Below, in pieces: positions 1 to 5,336 of a DNA stretch of 9,524 nucleotides (position 1 is its first letter; every line of letters starts with the position of its first letter). The stretch is from the NCBI GenBank assembly GCA_031265715.1, contig JAISCG010000125.1:1-9524 (forward strand), given 5' to 3'. Below the pieces are notes generated by a model. The model was not told the origin of the DNA and ran no database searches. It saw nothing but the letters and a program-made list of their open reading frames with translations. Source of the stretch: Holosporaceae bacterium. GTDB lineage: Bacteria; Pseudomonadota; Alphaproteobacteria; UBA3830. The position numbers and the translations under genes are program-made.

Positions 1-2342
1 ATATATTTCACGATTTTATCGGAAATTACCGAAGCTTCCTCCTCGGTCAGAGTTCTGTTAACGGCGTCCAACGTAACGGAAATTCCGATGGATTTGTGGG
101 TGATATCAAAATCAAAACAATCAAATATGCTCACATCGCTGATTAATTGATCCAGTTTATAAATCGAATTCACCGTATTTCCGATGTAAGTTTTCGCCGG
201 AAAAAGGAACGCAAAATCGCGGACGATTTTCGGAAATACCTTTTTGTTAAAAGCGGTCGATCGCGTGTTAAACAGCGGCAATTGTTCCGCAAACACTTCG
301 AAACAGACTATTTTTTCGCGAATATCGAACAATTTCTCGATTTTCGGATGTAATTCCCCGAAATACGCGAGTTTTTTTCTGCCGGACATGATCGTTCCGC
401 TTCGAGAAGAATGGTAATAGGACGGCGCAGTGTCGGTGGTCGTCAGGGACTTATCATCGATTCCGCAATAATTCAGGATCGCAATAACATCGCCCTTTAC
501 GTCGAATACGTCAACTTTGCGATTTTTCCTCAGCCAATTTCTACCGAAGGCGTCTCCCAGACGAATTCCGGAAATATTAAGTTCCTGATTGCAGGCATCA
601 AAAAACACATTTCCCGATTCAAATAATCCGGCGCTTGTCTGTCCGTAGTTCAACGCACGCACGACGCTCGATAACAAAGTCGGAAGCAAAGACGGCCTCA
701 TCACGCTGAGATCAACGCTGATGGGATTTATCAAACTGATGAGGTTTCTGTTTTCCCTGAACACCTCCGCGTGATCTTTTTTAATAAACGAATAGGCGAC
801 GGTTTCCGAAAGTCCGCGCGCCGCCAACATTTTCTTTATGCCGATGACCTGACTTTTTCTTTCGAAAACTTTATCTTTTCCGAAAGAGAGCGATTCTATC
901 GCCTGGGGAACTATGCTGTCATAGCCTGATATTCGAAGAATTTCTTCAACCAAATCTTCCTCGATGCCAAGATCCGACCTCCAGCTCGGCGTCAGAAAAG
1001 TTGATTCATTTTCTTTTGATTCAACTTCTTTCAGTCCGAGTTTTTTGAGAACAAGTTTTGCCTTGTTCCAATCGATGTCGCTGCCGCTTATGCTTTTCAG
1101 TCCGGATTTTCCGAAAGAAATAGTGCAATTATCCGTCGGTTGTTCTCCGATGACGCAGATTTCGCTCGCCTCTCCTCCGCAATTATCAATGATAAGTTTC
1201 GACAGTCCCTCCAATCCGCTGACGCAGGCGCTTCTGTCAACGCCTCTTTCAAACCTGGAGCGGGATTCGCTGGTAATGTTCAGCAGGGATCCTGTTTTCG
1301 AGACGAAAATCGAGTCAAACAAACCCGACTCGATTAAAATATCGGTGGTGTCTTCGTCGCAGGCGGTTCTTTTTCCGCCCATGACTCCGAGCAAACACAG
1401 CGGGGATTTGTCGTCTGCCGCAACCAGCATATCCGAAAGCAACCTGTGCCGATTTCCTTTGATGTCCTCAAAAACCTCTGCGGTTTCGGCAAAACGGATG
1501 CGAATGTTTCCCTCCGTTTTTTTCAGATCGTAGATATGGTTCGGCCTTCCGCTGTCCGCCATCCACCAATTGGACAGATCCACCAAGGTCGAGATGCTGT
1601 TGAGGCCGGCAGATTGCAGCGCCTCCGTCAACCATTCCGGGCTTTTTCCGTTTTTTACTCCGCGGATTACTCTGAATGCGATGATCGGCGCGTATTTGCA
1701 GCCGGAATCGCTGTTGTTGCGATGAATTTTGAGCGGAAATTCAAAAAATGTTTTGCAGGGAATCGGATCATGCACGAGAAATTTTCCGGCTCCGGCCGCC
1801 GCCAAATCCCGGGCTATTCCCTTAACCGAAAAACAATCGCCGCGATTAGGCGTAACGGATACATCCAGAGATCCTCCGTCATATCCCAGAGCATCCCCCA
1901 CTGACACGGAAAGGTTTGTGTCGGGATCGATTTCGATGATACCGTCTTCCTTGGAAGTCAGAGCAAGTTCGTCCGCCGAGCACATCATGCCTTCGCTGAC
2001 GATTCCGCGAATCTTGCTTTTTTTCAGAGTTTCTCCGGATGACGGAATTATGGCGCCCGGCACGGCAAGCACGGTTTTCAGGCCGGTTCGCGCATTTTTG
2101 GCTCCGCACACAATATTAAACTCGTTTCCGTCGGCGTCCTCCACGGTGCACACTTTTAAACTATCCGCGTCCGGATGTTTTTGGGCGTTTTTTATCTGCA
2201 CCAATTTAAAATTTTTAAAAATCGAAGACGGATCTTCAACACTTTCTACTTCCAATCCTATCGACGTCAATTTTTCCGCAATTTGCAGAATATTCAGCTC
2301 CGTAGCCAGGTGGCGCCTAAGCCAGTTAAATGAAAAACGCAT
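1..2342 (-). CDS. pheT: Phenylalanyl-tRNA synthetase beta subunit, 3' end outside window
   Basis: This is the large subunit of the cytoplasmic alpha2-beta2 enzyme that charges tRNA-Phe; the beta chain binds and edits while the alpha chain catalyses. The frame read from ATG at 2342 is open to the window edge, giving 780 codons. Visible parts are the N-terminal MRFSFNWL start, an EMAP/OB-type tRNA-binding domain at about residues 42-145 (KNAQKHPDADSLKVC, IVCGAKNAR, EGMMCSADELAL), the B3/B4 editing region with STLVDLSNW and a GRPNHIYDL stretch near residue 270, the B5 region, and a C-terminal ferredoxin-fold anticodon-binding domain (FPEIVRDFAF ... VNRTLTEEEA). Family members are about 790-800 residues, so only some 10-20 residues are missing. 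An AGGAG Shine-Dalgarno sits six bases before the ATG, and the gene begins 13 bases after pheS, so the two are cotranscribed. I saw nothing degenerate in it. Confidence 0.97.
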   Translation of the reverse strand, partial: MRFSFNWLRRHLATELNILQIAEKLTSIGLEVESVEDPSSIFKNFKLVQIKNAQKHPDADSLKVCTVEDADGNEFNIVCGAKNARTGLKTVLAVPGAIIPSSGETLKKSKIRGIVSEGMMCSADELALTSKEDGIIEIDPDTNLSVSVGDALGYDGGSLDVSVTPNRGDCFSVKGIARDLAAAGAGKFLVHDPIPCKTFFEFPLKIHRNNSDSGCKYAPIIAFRVIRGVKNGKSPEWLTEALQSAGLNSISTLVDLSNWWMADSGRPNHIYDLKKTEGNIRIRFAETAEVFEDIKGNRHRLLSDMLVAADDKSPLCLLGVMGGKRTACDEDTTDILIESGLFDSIFVSKTGSLLNITSESRSRFERGVDRSACVSGLEGLSKLIIDNCGGEASEICVIGEQPTDNCTISFGKSGLKSISGSDIDWNKAKLVLKKLGLKEVESKENESTFLTPSWRSDLGIEEDLVEEILRISGYDSIVPQAIESLSFGKDKVFERKSQVIGIKKMLAARGLSETVAYSFIKKDHAEVFRENRNLISLINPISVDLSVMRPSLLPTLLSSVVRALNYGQTSAGLFESGNVFFDACNQELNISGIRLGDAFGRNWLRKNRKVDVFDVKGDVIAILNYCGIDDKSLTTTDTAPSYYHSSRSGTIMSGRKKLAYFGELHPKIEKLFDIREKIVCFEVFAEQLPLFNTRSTAFNKKVFPKIVRDFAFLFPAKTYIGNTVNSIYKLDQLISDVSIFDCFDFDITHKSIGISVTLDAVNRTLTEEEASVISDKIVKY

Positions 2343-2355
2343 TTCGACTCCTGTA

Positions 2356-3408
2356 TTATTTTGCAGAATGACTGAAACCAAAAGTATTTAGCCAACGCTC
2401 GTCAAACTCGAAATAGCCCCTCAAATCCGGTATTCCGTATTTCAGGGAGGCCAACCTTTCCAATCCGAAACCGAACGCTATTCCATGGTATTTGCTCGAA
2501 TCTATATTTCCGGATTTCAGAACATTCGGGTGAATGGTGCCGCATCCGCATATTTCCAGCCATTTGTTTCCGACTCCGAATACTATTTTTCCGTCGCGAA
2601 TTTCGTAGTTAATATCCACCTCCGCGGACGGTTCCGTAAACGGAAAAAAGCTCGGACGAAATCTCAGGCGCAGACTTTTTACCTCAAAAAATTTTCTCAA
2701 AAAATCCGTAAGTATCCATTTTAAATGAGAAAAACCGACGTTTTTATCGATCATGATGCCTTCGATCTGACTGAACATCGGGGTGTGCGTGGCGTCGTAA
2801 TCGCTGCGATACACTCTCCCCACGGAAAAAAATCGCATGGGCGGGGTGTTTTCCCGCATCGCGTAAATTTGCACCGGAGAAGTGTGGGACCGCAGCAGTT
2901 TTCTCCCGTTTTCATCGGCAAGTTTGTGCACGTAAAACGTATCGTGCATGGCGCGCGCCGGATGATGATCGGGAACGTTCAGCGCCGTAAAATTAAAATA
3001 CTCGCTTTCGATGTCCGGTCCGTCGGCAAAGGCAAAACCGTAGGATGATAAAATATTCGAAACCTCTTCCTCCACCTTGGTCAGGGGATGAATTTTTCCG
3101 ACGTTCTCGGAGCGAGGAGGCAAAGATATGTCGATGAACTCAGATCTCATCCTTTTGTCCAGCTCTTTCATTTCCAGCTCGCTGAATTTTTCGTTCATTT
3201 TTTTTGTAACGATATCTTTCAAAGAATTAATTTCCGCTCCCAGGAGACGTTTCCGGTCGCCTTCCAGAGTTTTCAGCTGCTTCATAACTTCGGTGATTTT
3301 GCCGTTCTTTCCTAAAATCGCACTTTTGAGTGTTTCCAATTTTTTGAGGTTGTCGCAACTTTGTATTTCAAATAGGCAACTTGCCCGCAATTTATTCGTT
3401 TCAAGCAA
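2356..3408 (-). CDS. pheS: Phenylalanyl-tRNA synthetase alpha subunit
   Basis: Catalytic subunit of class II phenylalanyl-tRNA synthetase; it activates phenylalanine with ATP and transfers it to tRNA-Phe in the cytoplasm. The N-terminal part (about residues 1-85) is the charged coiled-coil tRNA-binding arm. The catalytic domain shows RSHTSPVQ at 173-180, motif 2 GRVYRSDYDATHTPMF at 197-212, the Phe-pocket stretch RPSFFPFTEPSAEVD at 251-265, and motif 3 GFGLERL at 313-319 followed by KYGIPDLR. I chose the TTG at 3408 (350 residues) because GGAGG lies five bases before it and the family starts at this point. An in-frame TTG at 3432 would add 8 residues but has no ribosome binding site and lies almost at the predicted transcription start. 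First gene of the pheST operon. Confidence 0.96.
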   Translation of the reverse strand: MLETNKLRASCLFEIQSCDNLKKLETLKSAILGKNGKITEVMKQLKTLEGDRKRLLGAEINSLKDIVTKKMNEKFSELEMKELDKRMRSEFIDISLPPRSENVGKIHPLTKVEEEVSNILSSYGFAFADGPDIESEYFNFTALNVPDHHPARAMHDTFYVHKLADENGRKLLRSHTSPVQIYAMRENTPPMRFFSVGRVYRSDYDATHTPMFSQIEGIMIDKNVGFSHLKWILTDFLRKFFEVKSLRLRFRPSFFPFTEPSAEVDINYEIRDGKIVFGVGNKWLEICGCGTIHPNVLKSGNIDSSKYHGIAFGFGLERLASLKYGIPDLRGYFEFDERWLNTFGFSHSAK

Positions 3409-3447
3409 CTTCTCCTCCGTTTTTACTGCCAAAACAACTCGGCGCGA

Positions 3448-3476
3448 AGTATAGCAGAAAAAGCCTATTTTTAAAA
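3448..3476 (-). promoter_or_regulatory. Predicted pheST promoter (extended -10)
   Basis: Reading the minus strand, TGCTATACT lies at 3456-3448: a -10 hexamer TATACT matching the consensus in five of six positions, with the TG extension one base upstream. The -35 region at 3471-3476 is only TTTTAA, so the promoter probably depends on the extended -10. Transcription would begin near 3441, leaving a short leader of about 30 bases before the TTG start at 3408, with no room for a leader peptide and attenuator of the enterobacterial pheST type. Confidence 0.55.
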
Positions 3477-3500
3477 CGGTGTTTTTTATTTCGGCTTTTT
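3458..3500. repeat. Nested dyad just upstream of the pheST -10
   Basis: AAAAAGCC (3458-3465) is the exact reverse complement of GGCTTTTT (3493-3500). Inside them AAAAC (3473-3477) pairs with GTTTT (3481-3485), and the gaps on the two sides are equal in length (7 bases), so the whole element is symmetric around about 3479. It overlaps the -35 region and spacer of the pheST promoter, upstream of the expected transcription start. It could be a protein-binding dyad or a terminator-like hairpin; the low-complexity A/T content makes chance occurrence possible. Confidence 0.4.
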
Positions 3501-3532
3501 ACGGGATAATTACGTTTGCGTTAAAAAAAAGC

Positions 3533-3561
3533 TTGTCAATCTATTAACTTTTTACTATATT
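3533..3561 (+). promoter_or_regulatory. Predicted sigma70-type promoter for the exported protein gene
   Basis: TTGTCA (3533-3538) and TATATT (3556-3561) are separated by 17 bases, close to the ideal sigma70 arrangement. Transcription would start near 3568, giving a leader of about 27 bases that contains the AGGTGA ribosome binding site used by the ATG at 3595. Confidence 0.6.
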
Positions 3562-3594
3562 GTGGTAGTATATTGGGGAGCAGGTGATTTTATC

Positions 3595-4083
3595 ATGAAG
3601 AGAATTTTAAAAGCGTTAGCGGTTTTGTGTATAGGTTTTGATGTTTCTGCGAAAACTTCCGTTGAAATAAACGGGCATTGTTTTTGGGGGGACCACGGAA
3701 GTTCGGCGGCTTCTTCGGATTCCGGAGAGTCGATCACTTTTACCATAAAAAATCTCGGGGGACAAAAGAATCAATTTTCAATAGAGGTTCTTCTCGAAGG
3801 GAAGGACGGTACAAAAACGGATTGTTCCGACAACTTTATCTTTGGATTAAATAATATTTATATACAACCGAACGGCGCTGAAAATATAAAATTGATACCT
3901 TTTTTTACAGAAAAAATGCCGGAGGGAAAATATTTGCTCAGGGTGATCAACAAAAACACCAAAGAAAATGTTTGCGTTCACCTTATGGATGTCAAGCAGC
4001 CAGAACTCGGAAATTCGAAGCACGTTGCCATCCAGCGCAAGCCGAACGGCATGCTTCACGCAACCGTTTCTTCAAAAAATTAA
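3595..4083 (+). CDS. Small exported protein, function unknown
   Basis: I do not recognise this gene. It encodes 162 residues. The start at ATG 3595 is favoured because AGGTGA lies 10 bases upstream and the N-terminus then forms a clean Sec signal peptide: MKRILK, a hydrophobic core, and a likely signal peptidase I cut after VSA (residue 19). A GTG 33 bases upstream is in frame but would bury the signal. The cysteine in the hydrophobic core is preceded by AVL, not a proper lipobox, so a lipoprotein is unlikely. The mature part looks all-beta: SITFTIKNLGG, FSIEVLLEG, then IYIQPNGAENIKLIPFF followed by PEGKYLLRVIN. That last pattern (proline-glycine-type turn, beta strand, 'EGKYLLRV' strand) recalls the Ig-like N-domain of PapD-type periplasmic chaperones, but the protein is only one domain long; this is a weak resemblance. 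Three cysteines remain in the mature protein. It converges on the pilin gene. Confidence 0.8.
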   Translation: MKRILKALAVLCIGFDVSAKTSVEINGHCFWGDHGSSAASSDSGESITFTIKNLGGQKNQFSIEVLLEGKDGTKTDCSDNFIFGLNNIYIQPNGAENIKLIPFFTEKMPEGKYLLRVINKNTKENVCVHLMDVKQPELGNSKHVAIQRKPNGMLHATVSSKN

Positions 4084-4090
4084 AACAGTT

Positions 4091-4147
4091 TCTGTCCGCA
4101 GCACGGCCGAGAGTCGATGTCGATCGAAGTCGGCTGCGTTGGACAGA
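4091..4147. repeat. Strong interrupted hairpin after the exported protein gene
   Basis: TCTGTCC (4091-4097) pairs with GGACAGA (4141-4147) and GCAGC (4098-4102) with GCTGC (4133-4137), leaving a three-base bulge on the right side. Inside, CGA (4108-4110) pairs with TCG (4130-4132) and TCGAT (4114-4118) with ATCGA (4123-4127) around a GTCG loop. The 57-base structure begins eight bases after the TAA of the upstream gene but has no U-run behind it, so it is not a standard intrinsic terminator. It may stabilise the mRNA 3' end, be a small dispersed palindrome, or be a small RNA. Confidence 0.6.
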
Positions 4148-4189
4148 CACCAAAACACTCTGCAACAAAATCCAAAATTTCGGATATGG

Positions 4190-4237
4190 GGGAAAGTCAT
4201 TTTTTGCATCCTCAAAAATCAAAAAATGACAATTCCC
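4190..4237. repeat. Second hairpin, 11-bp perfect inverted repeat
   Basis: GTCATTTTTTG (4196-4206) is the exact reverse complement of CAAAAAATGAC (4220-4230), with a 13-base loop. The stem continues after a small internal loop with GGGAA (4190-4194) against TTCCC (4233-4237). It sits between two convergent genes and could help end transcription from either side, though neither strand has a long T-tract after the stem. Confidence 0.55.
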
Positions 4238-4266
4238 GCTATCGAAACTTTTCAAGCCGAGTAAAC

Positions 4267-4302
4267 AAAAACCTACTAACCCCGGGGATTTTACCCGAGG
4301 TT
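4267..4302 (-). terminator. Predicted intrinsic terminator of the pilin gene
   Basis: On the minus strand AACCTCGGG (4302-4294) pairs with CCCGGGGTT (4286-4278), nine pairs with one G-U, around a seven-base loop that contains the pilin stop codon. A run of five T follows six bases after the stem (4271-4267), so the U-tract is slightly delayed. The stem includes the last pilin codons. Confidence 0.55.
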
Positions 4303-4458
4303 GTTTGCAATGTTATTCAGCTGCGCCAATATCTTGTTGCCTATTACTTTCATACCTGCGATAGCAACGACGGCAATCAAACTGGCAATCAAAGCGTATT
4401 CAATCGCAGTTGCACCTTTCTCGGATCTTTTTAAAACTTTCAACACCTTCGCCAACAT
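4291..4458 (-). CDS. Flp/Fap-type class IVb pilin
   Basis: A 55-residue prepilin. It has a basic leader of 15 residues (MLAKVLKVLKRSEKG) and then ATAIEYALIASLIAVVAIAG, the signature of Flp major pilins: cleavage after Gly15 by a TadV-type prepilin peptidase and the conserved Glu-Tyr pair at the fifth and sixth positions of the mature chain (residues 20-21). The hydrophobic helix (about residues 16-37) anchors the subunit in the inner membrane and packs the filament core; a short polar tail ends in NNIANNLG. Length matches the family (50-70 residues). The start is fixed by GAGGAG eight bases upstream. In known systems such pilins are assembled by tad/cpa genes, none of which is in this window, so assembly must depend on genes elsewhere. 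Same strand as, and 120 bases downstream of, the EAL gene. Confidence 0.9.
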   Translation of the reverse strand: MLAKVLKVLKRSEKGATAIEYALIASLIAVVAIAGMKVIGNKILAQLNNIANNLG

Positions 4459-4466
4459 AATCACAA

Positions 4467-4472
4467 CTCCTC
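4467..4472 (-). promoter_or_regulatory. Ribosome binding site of the pilin gene
   Basis: GAGGAG on the minus strand, eight bases before the ATG at 4458. It is a near-ideal Shine-Dalgarno and supports this short reading frame as a real, well-translated gene. Confidence 0.8.
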
Positions 4473-4503
4473 ATCTAAAACAACAAATTCATAATAGGTG
4501 TAT

Positions 4504-4533
4504 TAAATATGATCAAGGTTACTAATGTGTTAA
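4504..4533 (-). promoter_or_regulatory. Possible promoter of the pilin gene
   Basis: On the minus strand TTAACA (4533-4528) is followed after 17 or 18 bases by ATATTT or TATTTA (4510-4504). The -35 is reasonable and the -10 poor. The region is A/T rich, so other placements are possible; it is offered because the pilin appears to need its own promoter if the upstream gene is terminated. Confidence 0.3.
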
Positions 4534-4543
4534 CTGCATCAAG

Positions 4544-4568
4544 AAAAATCACTTTTTTTTGAGGTGAT
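4544..4568 (-). terminator. Weak predicted terminator after the EAL gene
   Basis: On the minus strand ATCAC (4568-4564) pairs with GTGAT (4552-4548), five pairs around an 11-base loop of CTC and eight A, followed directly by a T-run. It begins 10 bases after the EAL stop codon. The stem is short, so termination would be leaky at best and some readthrough into the pilin gene is possible. Confidence 0.35.
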
Positions 4569-4578
4569 CCTAATTTTC

Positions 4579-5283
4579 TCAGCAATAAACCGCTTTCGGC
4601 ATCCTTTCAAAGGGAAAAGACGGAAATTCGCACAGATCGATCAGAGGCTTAAATTTCTTTTGCAAATTTCTGAACGAAGCCGCGAAAAGAAAACCCTGTC
4701 CGATATCGGCACTGCAATCTTTAACGCAATCCAGATGATCCTGAGATTCGATGCCCTCCGCAACGACTTCGCACCCGAGATCATGGGAAATATTGACGCA
4801 ATGCCGCATCAGAGTCCTGGCTTTTTTATCCGTCGGAGCCTGCTGTACGAATTTTTTATCAATTTTCACGATATCTATCGGAAGCTCGTGCAGAAAAGAT
4901 AAACTCGAGTATTCCGTTCCGAAGTCATCCAGGGCAATTCTGATATTATAATTCCGCAGCAGGCACAGCGTTCTTTTGGCTATGCATAAAGACCCCGGGC
5001 TGGTATTTTCGCTCACTTCCAGCACTATGTTGGATCCGTCTATCTGCTCTTTTTCCAAAACCTTTAAAAAAGACGCACAGAAATTCGGGTCAATAACGTC
5101 TTGCACGGTCATATTAATAAATAATTGGAAATTATTGCAATATTTATTCGAAGACGCTATTCTGTCCAAAATATACGATGCGCTCGGATAGTCGGCGGAG
5201 TTTTCTTTTCGATAGAGTGCTTCGTATCCGAAAACTGTATCGCTGCCGAGATAAATCAACGGCTGTAATTTTATTCTATTCAT
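4579..5283 (-). CDS. Stand-alone EAL-domain cyclic-di-GMP phosphodiesterase
   Basis: A 234-residue cytoplasmic protein consisting of one EAL domain, the class that linearises cyclic-di-GMP to pGpG. The residues that bind metal and substrate in active EAL enzymes can be read: E21 in GYEALYR, N57 in FINMTV, E89 in LEVSEN, D119-D120 in LDDFG, K140 in IVKID, E176 and E179 in AEGIES, and Q196 in GQGFLF. So it is predicted to be catalytically competent. One departure is DFGTEYSSL, where the usual DFGTGYSSL has Gly; this is in loop 6, which relays dimerisation and control. There is no receiver, PAS, GGDEF or membrane segment, so it has no visible sensor input. The ATG at 5283 has only a weak GGGA-type ribosome binding site. 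It starts 49 bases after mutL on the same strand, and the pilin gene follows, suggesting control of surface attachment (inference). Confidence 0.92.
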   Translation of the reverse strand: MNRIKLQPLIYLGSDTVFGYEALYRKENSADYPSASYILDRIASSNKYCNNFQLFINMTVQDVIDPNFCASFLKVLEKEQIDGSNIVLEVSENTSPGSLCIAKRTLCLLRNYNIRIALDDFGTEYSSLSFLHELPIDIVKIDKKFVQQAPTDKKARTLMRHCVNISHDLGCEVVAEGIESQDHLDCVKDCSADIGQGFLFAASFRNLQKKFKPLIDLCEFPSFPFERMPKAVYC

Positions 5284-5306
5284 TGTATCTGTTTTTCCCG
5301 TTTCTT

Positions 5307-5336
5307 AATATATACGGAAGTTTAATAAAAAATCAA
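5307..5336 (-). promoter_or_regulatory. Predicted promoter of the EAL gene
   Basis: On the minus strand TTGATT (5336-5331) and TATATT (5312-5307) are 18 bases apart; TATATA (5314-5309) at a 16-base spacing is an alternative reading. The -35 overlaps the mutL stop codon. It suggests the EAL gene can be transcribed independently of mutL. Confidence 0.45.

Noticed and set aside
964..1533. Plus-strand open frame of 189 residues inside pheT
   Set aside because: Antisense to the conserved pheT frame; Ser/Pro-rich composition is that of a shadow, and no ribosome binding site or domain is seen.
1729..2391. Plus-strand open frame of 220 residues across pheT and the pheS end
   Set aside because: Antisense to two conserved genes and their junction; no domain recognised.
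3562..3594. GTG at 3562 as an upstream start for the exported protein
   Set aside because: It sits at or before the predicted transcription start, has no ribosome binding site, and would place 11 residues in front of a clean signal peptide.
3595..3660. Lipoprotein signal in the 3595 gene
   Set aside because: The Cys in the hydrophobic core is preceded by AVL rather than a small residue at -1, so it does not fit a lipobox.
3992..4255. Minus-strand open frame of 87 residues across the convergent gap
   Set aside because: It overlaps the end of the exported protein gene and both hairpins, lacks a ribosome binding site and has no familiar motif.
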